Positions 57,194 to 64,000 of a stretch of 64,000 nucleotides of DNA are shown one piece after another (position 1 is the stretch's first letter; each line of letters opens with the position of its first letter). Position numbers and translations under genes: made by a program. This DNA comes from Burkholderiales bacterium. Its GTDB lineage: Bacteria > Pseudomonadota > Gammaproteobacteria > Burkholderiales > Burkholderiaceae_D. The notes beneath the pieces were generated by a model. It was not told the DNA's origin and did no database searches. It worked only from the letters and a program-made list of their open reading frames with translations. The stretch lies in the NCBI GenBank assembly GCA_016177875.1, contig JACOUL010000041.1, forward strand, positions 113,057-177,056, written 5' to 3'.

Positions 57194-57634
57194 TTACTGG
57201 CGCTTCAGATTCAAGGGGCCTGAGTAGCCGGCCACACTCCACGTGCCGGTCAAGGTCTTGTCATCTTTCATGCTGACCGTGAAAGACCAGCCTTCCGGCT
57301 GCTCTGCCGACAGAATGCCGCCGCTCACGGCGCCTTTGGTGATCGGCAATTTCTTGTCGCCGACTGCGGTGCCGTACCAGTTGGCGCTGCCTTTGATCGC
57401 CGTACCTGCCGCTTCCGTCACAAACAGCTCAAACTTGCCGCCGGCGCCGCCGACTGACCAGTCACCGACCCAATTGCCTTTGAGCTTGGCAGCCAATACG
57501 TCATCTTTTACCGCCGGTGCAGCAGGGGCAGCGGCTTGAACACCGCCGGACGCGGAAGGCGTGGACGAAGAAGCGCAACCGTTCAACACAACAACGGCGG
57601 CCAGGCAAGAAACAGTCAATAAGGAACGGATCAT
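57194..57634 (-). CDS. Small lipoprotein, unknown function
   Basis: A 146-residue lipoprotein: signal SLLTVSCLAAVVVLNGC with lipobox LNGC, a Ser/Ala/Pro linker (about 25-45), then a domain of about 100 residues with repeated strands (LKGNWVGDWSVGG; IKGSANWYGTAVG; LTGTWSVAGYSGPLNLKRQ). The GxW repeats suggest a small beta-barrel or lipocalin-like fold, but no family is recognised. The ATG at 57634 is chosen because it starts the signal; it has GAGAGG upstream. Monocistronic, with its own terminator. Confidence 0.8.
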   Translation of the reverse strand: MIRSLLTVSCLAAVVVLNGCASSSTPSASGGVQAAAPAAPAVKDDVLAAKLKGNWVGDWSVGGAGGKFELFVTEAAGTAIKGSANWYGTAVGDKKLPITKGAVSGGILSAEQPEGWSFTVSMKDDKTLTGTWSVAGYSGPLNLKRQ

Positions 57635-57740
57635 GGTGATATAGCCTCTCAGCAAAATGATTGGAAGGCCAGTATAAGCAATCCATGCGGCGGCAACAAA
57701 CCTCCAAACGGAGAGGAAACCTTGAAAATCTTTCTCAATT

Positions 57741-58187
57741 TCAAGAATTGAGCGTGGGCCGGTCCGGTTCGGAAGGCGTCGAGATGTCTTCCAGCGTTCG
57801 ATCTACTTCAGCCGAATGCTTGGTCGCCAAATCGCCCAGGGAAACAATCCCGATCAAATTGTGCGTGTGGTGATCCATGACGGGAATGCGCCGCACCTTG
57901 GCGTCACGCATTTTCTCCATCACTTCATCCACATCCTGATCATCGAAGCAATAATGCACCTCGGTCGACATGACGTCTTGCACTTCGGTTTCATCCGGTC
58001 CTTCGCCGACGGAAGTGGCACGCACCGTGATATCGCGATCCGTCACGATGCCGATCAAACGTCCCGCGTCGCATACTGGAATCGCGCCGACATTTAAGTC
58101 ATCCATCAACTGTGCGGCGCGCCGTATGGTTTCGTGCGGCGAGATGGTCATCACGTCGCGCGTCATGATCTCGGAAATGTTTTGCAT
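57741..58187 (-). CDS. CBS-domain pair protein
   Basis: A 148-residue protein made of two CBS domains (MTRDVMTISPHETIRRAAQLM...IGIVTDRDITVRA and VMSTEVHYCFDDQDVDEVMEKM...LIGIVSLGDLATKH). CBS pairs bind adenine nucleotides and sense energy state. The ATG at 58187 has AAGGAG at good spacing; an earlier in-frame ATG is not expected. Downstream partner unknown. Confidence 0.92.
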   Translation of the reverse strand: MQNISEIMTRDVMTISPHETIRRAAQLMDDLNVGAIPVCDAGRLIGIVTDRDITVRATSVGEGPDETEVQDVMSTEVHYCFDDQDVDEVMEKMRDAKVRRIPVMDHHTHNLIGIVSLGDLATKHSAEVDRTLEDISTPSEPDRPTLNS

Positions 58188-58280
58188 GGCAAGCTCCTTC
58201 CCGGCTGAGGTCATGTTTCGACATGATTGAACCCAAAAAATTGCCAAAAAGCGGAAAGCTCGACACGCAACGATCGCCGG

Positions 58281-59096
58281 TCAATGCCCTCCGTTATATT
58301 GCTGCCAGTTATAGATGGGAATCTCATTCAATCGCGAGCCGATTTGTATCGTGACGGAACGATGATGGATTAAATCGATATCGCCGGGGTTGGCTCCCAT
58401 GTATTGATTCAATATGCCATTGTCTTCCACGTAAATGACGACTTGTCCGCTCAAACCCGCGACGTTAGTCCATGAAAGCGGATGGCCCCATACCCCGAAA
58501 AAATCCCCGAGCGTCAACCGCTTGTACGATACCTCCGTGGAATACATATCGACCACACCGTTCATATTGTCGACATTGAGTTCATATAAGCAATTGGCCG
58601 CGTAGCCGATGTAACGCGGAATCGCGAGACGCTGGCCATCGCGAAAAATCGAAATGTGCGCATGCGCATAATAGGCGAGCGAATTGATGCTGTCGTAGTT
58701 CACGCACTTGGCATTGCCCACCGTCGCACCCTGTCCGCCCGAACCGGTATCGCCATCGCCCCAGAATGGCGTGCCCAACACGGCGCTTGATGCCGGATCC
58801 AACAAGGTTTGTGTTGCGGCAAGCGGCGGCAAGCTGCCTTGCGGCACGCTCGTTGTACTTGTGCCGGCAACAGTCGTAGTCGTGTTTGCCGCAGTCGTTG
58901 TAACGACGGTTGCGGTAGTCGTCGTAGTCGAGCCGGCAGAGGTCGTGGTTGTGCCGAAAAGTGTCGTGGTCGTTTGGCCGGAGGATTGAACGCTAGTCGC
59001 ACCCGAAGCAAGCGTCGAAGATTCCCTGCCCCCGCCGCACGCAGTCATGAAAACAAATGGCAGCAAGGAAAGAACCAACCGGAAATTGTTTCGCAT
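58281..59096 (-). CDS. Lipoprotein with Thr-rich linker, unknown C-terminal domain
   Basis: A 271-residue lipoprotein: signal LVLSLLPFVFMTAC, then a Ser/Thr-rich, low-complexity linker (about 25-95) with runs of three to five Thr, then a 170-residue globular domain that is not recognised (YAHAHISIFRDGQRLAIPRYIGY; LGDFFGVWGHPLSW; IGSRLNEIPIYNWQQYNGGH). The linker resembles flexible, possibly glycosylated spacers of surface proteins. The His-rich YAHAH and LIHHRS patches could bind metal; that is speculation. Confidence 0.82.
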   Translation of the reverse strand: MRNNFRLVLSLLPFVFMTACGGGRESSTLASGATSVQSSGQTTTTLFGTTTTSAGSTTTTTATVVTTTAANTTTTVAGTSTTSVPQGSLPPLAATQTLLDPASSAVLGTPFWGDGDTGSGGQGATVGNAKCVNYDSINSLAYYAHAHISIFRDGQRLAIPRYIGYAANCLYELNVDNMNGVVDMYSTEVSYKRLTLGDFFGVWGHPLSWTNVAGLSGQVVIYVEDNGILNQYMGANPGDIDLIHHRSVTIQIGSRLNEIPIYNWQQYNGGH

Positions 59097-59237
59097 GCGT
59101 ACTCCCGACGAATGAGTGGAAACGACATTGAAGTAATAAGCGAGCGGCAAGGAATGCCGTGCTCAATCAATGTATCCACGCATGCAGAAAACGCTCTGCG
59201 ACGCGTCAAGAAGCAACTGTTTCGAAATGACAGCGGT

Positions 59238-59267
59238 TTGCAAACCCGCAGGAAACCCGCGTAAAAT
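59238..59267 (+). promoter_or_regulatory. Promoter of tRNA-Gly
   Basis: TTGCAA, 18 bp, TAAAAT; the predicted start site is within a few bases of the 5' end of the tRNA at 59277. Confidence 0.6.
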
Positions 59268-59276
59268 GCGGCAATC

Positions 59277-59350
59277 GCGGGTGTAGCTCAATGGTAGAGC
59301 AGAAGCTTCCCAAGCTTACGACGAGGGTTCGATCCCCTTCACCCGCTCCA
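59277..59350 (+). tRNA. tRNA-Gly (anticodon CCC)
   Basis: A 74-base cloverleaf including an encoded CCA end: acceptor GCGGGTG/CACCCGC, D-arm GCTC-GAGC, anticodon loop TTCCCAA (CCC) on stem AAGC/GCTT, T-loop GGTTCGATC. It resembles E. coli glyU. trmB begins 35 bp after its 3' end. Confidence 0.95.
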
Positions 59351-59384
59351 GCGAAAAATTGATCCCCGCAGACATACTCAATCC

Positions 59385-60065
59385 GTGTTTTACGATCCCA
59401 CTGAAAGACGCATCCGCAGTTTTGTCACGCGCGCCGGCCGACTGTCGACCGGGCAAGCGCGCGCTATCGAAGAGTTCGGTCCACGCTATTGTTTGCCTTA
59501 CGTAAAAGCGCCGCTGGATATCGATGCCGCTTTTGGCCGCCACGCCCCCACGATTTTGGAAATCGGCTTCGGCATGGGCGATACGACAGCCAAGATCGCA
59601 GCGGGCATGCCGGAAAAAAATTTTATCGGCGTCGAAGTACATACGCCCGGAGTCGGTAGCTTGTTGAAGCTGATCGGCGAACACGGCTTGACCAATCTGC
59701 GCCTCATTCAACACGATGCGGTGGAAGTCGCTACACATATGCTGGCGCCGGAATCGCTCGACGGCGTGCATGTGTTCTTCCCCGATCCCTGGCACAAAGC
59801 GCGGCACAATAAGCGGCGCTTGATTCAAGGCCCGTTCGTGAGTCTGTTGGTATCGAGGATGAAATCGGGCGGCTATATCCATTGCGCCACCGATTGGCAA
59901 GAATACGCCGAGCAAATGCTGGCGGTGTTGAGTGCGGAGCCTAGCTTGGAAAATACGGCACAGGATTATGCCGAACGGCCGCACTATCGGCCGGTGACCA
60001 AGTTTGAAAACAGAGGCTTAAAACTTGGCCACGGCGTGTGGGATCTGGTTTTCAGAAAACGGTAA
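59385..60065 (+). CDS. trmB: tRNA (guanine-N7-)-methyltransferase
   Basis: Makes m7G46 in tRNA variable loops. The 226-residue protein has [16 protein letters not shown] (SAM site), [40 protein letters not shown] (catalytic signature) and [18 protein letters not shown]. The first in-frame start is GTG at 59385; no ATG is available upstream before the tRNA. The short gap to the tRNA means it may be made by read-through of the tRNA transcript. Confidence 0.95.
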   Translation: MFYDPTERRIRSFVTRAGRLSTGQARAIEEFGPRYCLPYVKAPLDIDAAFGRHAPTILEIGFGMGDTTAKIAAGMPEKNFIGVEVHTPGVGSLLKLIGEHGLTNLRLIQHDAVEVATHMLAPESLDGVHVFFPDPWHKARHNKRRLIQGPFVSLLVSRMKSGGYIHCATDWQEYAEQMLAVLSAEPSLENTAQDYAERPHYRPVTKFENRGLKLGHGVWDLVFRKR

Positions 60066-60073
60066 AAGACCTG

Positions 60074-60577
60074 TTACGGTTTCGCCGCTTGCATCTTGAA
60101 CGTCTCGTCCACGATCTTCTTATCGTTCGCGTAAATTTCAAAACGCCAAGTGCCGGGGACGATTTCCCAGTTATCGTCAAGGCGATATTGCGCGGCGCAA
60201 ACCGCCTCCATTAAACAGTCAATCTGGCTCTCTGCCGAAAGCTGCGGCGGCTTGCCTCCGGGTGCAACAATTCCGGGAAAAGGAAAGTGCGTGACGTATT
60301 TAAGCTTGACTGAAGCCCCTTTCGATTTCTGACCGCTCGGAATAAACAACACGCCGAAATACATGCCTTTCTTACCGTCGATCATGCTCGTATCGACACT
60401 CGGCACCGGGCCTGACCACACTGGACCTAAATCGATTTTTGGTTCGGATTGAGCGGGCTTGTCCCAAGCATTACGAAAAACGCCGTGGAAAACGAGCTTG
60501 GCACTCTCCACATCCGCGCAAAAGCCGGGAGCGGCATAGGCGGTGAGCAAGGTTAAGGCAGCTAAATATTTACGCAT
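60074..60577 (-). CDS. Exported DUF3859-type protein
   Basis: A 167-residue secreted protein: signal KYLAALTLLTAYAAPGFCA, then a beta-rich domain with MYFGVLFIPSGQKSKGASVKLKYV, FPGIVAPGGKPP and WRFEIYANDKKIVDETF. The pattern fits DUF3859, periplasmic proteins of unknown role. The ATG at 60577 (GCGAGA upstream) is preferred to one four codons earlier at 60589. Convergent with trmB. Confidence 0.78.
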   Translation of the reverse strand: MRKYLAALTLLTAYAAPGFCADVESAKLVFHGVFRNAWDKPAQSEPKIDLGPVWSGPVPSVDTSMIDGKKGMYFGVLFIPSGQKSKGASVKLKYVTHFPFPGIVAPGGKPPQLSAESQIDCLMEAVCAAQYRLDDNWEIVPGTWRFEIYANDKKIVDETFKMQAAKP

Positions 60578-60643
60578 AGGGTCTCGCATTAGTAAATTTG
60601 ACGCTCATTGTAATCGGAAATATTTTATTTCGATTCGCAGCAT

Positions 60644-62488
60644 TCACGCCTTCTCCGCAATCAAAGCGACGATCTCCGCACCGTAAGTCTCCAGCTTTTT
60701 CTCTCCCACCCCGGAAATATGACGCAAGTCGTCCAGCGATGCCGGCTTCACGCGCGCGATTTCGCGCATGGTGGCATCGTGGAAAATCACATAGGCGGGA
60801 ACGTTGTGTTTGCGCGCGGTCTCGACACGCCACCAGCGCAGCTTGTCGAACAGCACCTGGCCCTCTGCCGACAAGTCGCTTTCCACGTAGCCTTTGGTTT
60901 TGATCGGCTTGAATTTTTGCTTGATCGGTTTTTGGTATTGGCGCAATTCGATTTGCTGCTCGCCGCGCAGGACGGCGCGCGATGCCTCGGTGAGCTTCAA
61001 AGCATTGAATCCGTCGTGATCGACTGTCACTAATCCCATAGCGATGGCCTGGCGCAAGATGGCGCGCCATTCGGCATCGCTGCGATCGGCGCCGACGCCG
61101 AAGGTCGGCAATTGATCATGGCGCCATTGCTTTACTTTCTCGGAATCCACGCCGCGCAACACGTCCAGCACATGCATGGCGCCGAAGCGCTGCTCGGTGC
61201 GGTAGACGGCGGATAACAGCTTCTGCACTTCGACCGTGGCGTTGAACGATACCGGCGGATTCAAGCAGGTATCGCAATTTCCGCAAGCGGATGAAGGCTC
61301 GCCGAAATAAGTCAGCAAGCGCACGCGCCTGCATGACAAGGTCTCGCATAAGCCGAGCATGGCATCGAGCTTGGCGCTTTGCACGCGCTTGAAATTTTCG
61401 TCGGCTTCGGATTCGTCGATCATGCGCCGCTGCTGCACCACATCCTGCAAGCCGTACGCCATCCAGGCGTCGGCAGGCTGACCGTCGCGACCTGCGCGCC
61501 CGGTCTCTTGGTAATAACCTTCGATGCTCTTGGGCAGATCCAGGTGCGCGACAAAACGCACGTCGGGTTTGTCGATGCCCATGCCGAATGCAATGGTCGC
61601 CACCATCACAATGCCGTCTTCGCGCAAGAAGCGGGATTGATTGGCCGCACGTGTGCCGTTATCCATACCGGCGTGGTAGGGCAACGCGGTGACGCCGTTC
61701 GCGTTGAGAAAATCTGCGACTTCTTCCACTTTTTTACGCGAGAGGCAATACACGATGCCGGCATCGCCCGCATGCTCGCTCTCGATGAAGTCGAGCAATT
61801 GCTTGCGGCCGTTGGCCTTTTCAACGATCTGGTAGCGGATATTAGGCCGGTCGAACGACGACACGAATTGCCGCGCCTCGTCCAACTGCAGGCGCTGGAT
61901 GATTTCGGCGCGCGTCAGATGATCGGCGGTTGCCGTCAATGCGATACGCGGCACATCCGGGAATTGCTCATGCAGAATCGATAGCTTGATGTATTCCGGC
62001 CGGAAGTCATGCCCCCATTGCGATACGCAATGGGCTTCATCGATGGCGAACAAAGCGATCCTGGAAGATGCGAGCAGATCGAGGCAACGCGACGTCAAGA
62101 GCCGCTCCGGCGCGACATACAGCAAATCAAGCTCGCCATTGCGCAGCTTGCGTTCGGTACGCACCGATTCATCAAAACTTTGGGTGGAATTCAAGAACGC
62201 AGCGCGCACGCCGGCTTCGGCCAGCGCATCGACTTGGTCTTGCATCAAAGCGATCAGCGGCGAAATCACCACGCCCGTGCCTTTACGCAGCATGGCGGGA
62301 ATTTGATAACACAAAGACTTGCCGCCGCCGGTCGGCATTAAGACGAGCGCATCGCCGCCGCTTGCCACATGCTCGACGATCTCGGCTTGCTGCCCGCGAA
62401 AGGCGGGATAGCCGAATACGTTTTGCAGCAGTTGAAGCGCTTGCTCGCCGATCGCCTCTTGGGCGGCGCAATTGTTTAATCCGCCCAT
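60644..62488 (-). CDS. recQ: ATP-dependent DNA helicase RecQ
   Basis: 3'-5' helicase of 614 residues. Walker A is [16 protein letters not shown], the DExH box [18 protein letters not shown], motif [24 protein letters not shown]. The RQC domain has the zinc Cys cluster [12 protein letters not shown]...CGNCDTCL and the C-terminal HRDC domain [25 protein letters not shown]. Its start overlaps the end of the upstream gene uppP by 13 bp. Confidence 0.97.
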   Translation of the reverse strand: MGGLNNCAAQEAIGEQALQLLQNVFGYPAFRGQQAEIVEHVASGGDALVLMPTGGGKSLCYQIPAMLRKGTGVVISPLIALMQDQVDALAEAGVRAAFLNSTQSFDESVRTERKLRNGELDLLYVAPERLLTSRCLDLLASSRIALFAIDEAHCVSQWGHDFRPEYIKLSILHEQFPDVPRIALTATADHLTRAEIIQRLQLDEARQFVSSFDRPNIRYQIVEKANGRKQLLDFIESEHAGDAGIVYCLSRKKVEEVADFLNANGVTALPYHAGMDNGTRAANQSRFLREDGIVMVATIAFGMGIDKPDVRFVAHLDLPKSIEGYYQETGRAGRDGQPADAWMAYGLQDVVQQRRMIDESEADENFKRVQSAKLDAMLGLCETLSCRRVRLLTYFGEPSSACGNCDTCLNPPVSFNATVEVQKLLSAVYRTEQRFGAMHVLDVLRGVDSEKVKQWRHDQLPTFGVGADRSDAEWRAILRQAIAMGLVTVDHDGFNALKLTEASRAVLRGEQQIELRQYQKPIKQKFKPIKTKGYVESDLSAEGQVLFDKLRWWRVETARKHNVPAYVIFHDATMREIARVKPASLDDLRHISGVGEKKLETYGAEIVALIAEKA

Positions 62489-63309
62489 ACCACCGTGCCG
62501 CTATAGTGCGTGGCAATGATTACGAAGCCGAACACGATGCGATACCACGCGAATGCCGTGAAGGTATGCGTGCTGATGTAACGCAGCAGCCAACGCACGC
62601 AAAAGAAGGCCGAGACGAAAGAAGCCACCAAGCCAATCGCAAACATCGGAACATCAGCTGCCGACAGCAGCGCCCGTTCTTTGTACAGGGAATAGACGGT
62701 CGCCGCGAGCAAAGTGGGAATCGCCAGGAAAAATGAAAACTCCGTCGCCGCCTTGCGCGATAGTCCAAACAACATGCCGCCGATGATGGTAGCGCCCGAG
62801 CGGCTGGTGCCGGGAATCAAGGCAAAGGTTTGGGCAATGCCGACCTTGAAAGCATCCAGGAGGGACATCTCCTCAACCGAGTTGACGCGCGCCGCCACCG
62901 GCTTGATTTTGTGGCCGCGCTCCACCCATAGAATGATCAAGCCGCCGACGATGAAGGCCGCGGCAACCGAGATCGGATCAAACAAAAACGCCTTGATATA
63001 TTTGCCGAACAAAAAACCCAGCGCAGCGGCGGGAACAAATGCGACGATCAAGTTGATCATAAATTTTTGGGCATTCTTGTCGGAAGCCAGGCCGCCGACT
63101 ACCGCTCCGACTTTGACGCGATATTCCCACATCACGGCGAAGATCGCTCCCGCTTGAATCACGATTTCAAATACTTTAACTTTTTCGCCCGTAAATTTGA
63201 GCAGGCTTCCCGCCAAAATCAAATGGCCGGTCGATGAAATAGGTAAAAATTCCGTCAAGCCCTCGACGATGCCCATGATGAGGGCTTTAAGCGCGAGAAT
63301 AAGATCCAT
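62476..63309 (-). CDS. uppP: Undecaprenyl-diphosphatase UppP (BacA)
   Basis: Integral membrane phosphatase that recycles the C55 lipid carrier for peptidoglycan and other polymers. The 277-residue protein starts [23 protein letters not shown], with the catalytic motifs [13 protein letters not shown] and [14 protein letters not shown] and about eight helices. The ATG at 63309 matches family starts; an earlier in-frame ATG adds 11 residues. Its 3' end overlaps the recQ start. Confidence 0.97.
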   Translation of the reverse strand: MDLILALKALIMGIVEGLTEFLPISSTGHLILAGSLLKFTGEKVKVFEIVIQAGAIFAVMWEYRVKVGAVVGGLASDKNAQKFMINLIVAFVPAAALGFLFGKYIKAFLFDPISVAAAFIVGGLIILWVERGHKIKPVAARVNSVEEMSLLDAFKVGIAQTFALIPGTSRSGATIIGGMLFGLSRKAATEFSFFLAIPTLLAATVYSLYKERALLSAADVPMFAIGLVASFVSAFFCVRWLLRYISTHTFTAFAWYRIVFGFVIIATHYSGTVVWAD

Positions 63310-63325
63310 GTTTGCAGGGAAGAAG

Positions 63326-63901
63326 CTATTTGGCGGGCTCAAAGGTTACCACGAGCGCATTCGGTTTGGTATTGATCTTGGTCGGTAGAAAGTTCACGCC
63401 GGCATAACGGAAATTTTCCGGCTGAAACGTATATAAAGGGATATCGCGAATGATCTGCTCGGCCAGCAGAGAACCGATGCGCGTCACTTGCCGCGAATAG
63501 GCCGGATCGACGCCATCGAAATCGACATTCTCCACGCGCGGGTCGAACAGCACCACCGCCCGACGCGCCGGGTCGATGGAAAGCACGCCGGAAAAAACCA
63601 GCTTGCCGCGCCAGGCATTGCGTAAAAAAGGCGGGGCGATGGCGGCATCTAGGGTCGTCGTCACGCGGCCGGTGTCGGGTTGCAGTGCCAAGCGGGGACT
63701 GGTAACGCGAATATCGAAAATTTCAAGAAAACGATTGTTCAAAGGAAAGCGCCGCTCCAGCGAAGCTTGCAGCGCCGATAAGGGAATCTCGACCTCGCGC
63801 GGCCCCAATAGGCCGGCGCATGCACTCAATAGGAATGCCGCCGCGACGGCCCACAATCGTGTTAAGTAATCATTGAAAAGCAATTGTGTAATCTGTACCA
63901 A
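63326..63901 (-). CDS. DUF1439-type lipoprotein
   Basis: About 185-191 residues. A lipoprotein signal ([13 protein letters not shown], lipobox LLSAC) precedes a domain with [41 protein letters not shown] and [18 protein letters not shown], matching the DUF1439 (YceB-like) family of outer-membrane or periplasmic proteins of unknown function. No ATG precedes the signal; TTG codons at 63901, 63883 and 63856 are the possible starts and the first is annotated. It overlaps the end of the upstream gene. Confidence 0.82.
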   Translation of the reverse strand: MVQITQLLFNDYLTRLWAVAAAFLLSACAGLLGPREVEIPLSALQASLERRFPLNNRFLEIFDIRVTSPRLALQPDTGRVTTTLDAAIAPPFLRNAWRGKLVFSGVLSIDPARRAVVLFDPRVENVDFDGVDPAYSRQVTRIGSLLAEQIIRDIPLYTFQPENFRYAGVNFLPTKINTKPNALVVTFEPAK

Positions 63902-64000
63902 AACCCTGCATCAAGGCGTCGACTTCCTGCTGCAATTCGTGACCGGCCAATGCACAGAAGCGGCGCCAGAAATATTTGGCCTGCTTCCACAGAATTTCAA
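63870..64000 (-). CDS. 3' end of an unrecognised gene, cut by window
   Basis: The last 42 codons of a minus-strand gene, beginning EILWKQAKYFWRRFCALAGH and ending DYTIAFQ before TGA. The composition is protein-like and no stop interrupts it, but the family is not recognised. It overlaps the lipoprotein gene start, so the two are probably in one operon. Confidence 0.6.
   Translation of the reverse strand, partial: EILWKQAKYFWRRFCALAGHELQQEVDALMQGFGTDYTIAFQ

Overview
The window is 64 kb of a chromosome from a betaproteobacterium, most likely Burkholderiales and probably family Oxalobacteraceae (Herminiimonas/Herbaspirillum/Collimonas type). This is judged from gene order (sucC-recX-recA; hda-HAD-pcnB-folK-dNK-panB; nadK-recN-hemH; bamE-dapB-exbB-exbD-leuS-lptE-holA-proA), protein flavour and a moderate GC content estimated by eye at about 55 percent. 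No database search was run. Coding density is high, there is no transposase, integrase, phage gene or CRISPR array, and the only RNA gene seen is a tRNA-Gly(CCC).

Layout. 1-2.8 kb: sucC (cut by the window edge), recX and SOS-regulated recA on the minus strand. 2.9-7.5 kb: a translationally coupled operon of a two-component system and a two-subunit sodium:solute symporter. 7.5-8.7 kb: an isolated O-antigen ligase-like protein. 8.9-13.0 kb: a four-gene cluster ending in Anbu, a bacterial proteasome-like protein, with a circularly permuted ATP-grasp, an alpha-E protein and a transglutaminase. 13.1-20.3 kb: purM and divergently a housekeeping run (permease, hda, HAD phosphatase, pcnB, folK, DUF486, deoxynucleoside kinase, panB). 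20.3-25.7 kb: carbonic anhydrase, a TauE-type permease, and a PhnD-like binding protein coupled to a large GGDEF/EAL protein. 25.7-35.2 kb: heat shock (dnaJ, dnaK, grpE; hrcA nearby) with hemH, recN, nadK. 35.2-44.6 kb: PilZ protein, fur, bamE, dapB, exbBD, an orphan barstar, leuS, lptE, holA, proA.

44.6-53.3 kb is the most rearranged part. The 3' end of proA is duplicated around palindromes. Next to it an RNA methyltransferase gene is followed by an nfeD-slipin pair and a convergent 846-residue SDR/SPW/VKOR fusion protein. On the far side lies a truncated, internally deleted, diverged copy of the methyltransferase 3' end. This looks like a small inserted island with a displaced target fragment, and is the best candidate in the window for something little described.

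53.3-59.1 kb holds a TonB-dependent receptor, a YecA-type SEC-C protein and a run of small secreted proteins, lipoproteins and a CBS protein. 59.3-64 kb returns to housekeeping: tRNA-Gly, trmB, a DUF3859 protein, recQ, uppP, a DUF1439-type lipoprotein and the tail of an unrecognised gene.
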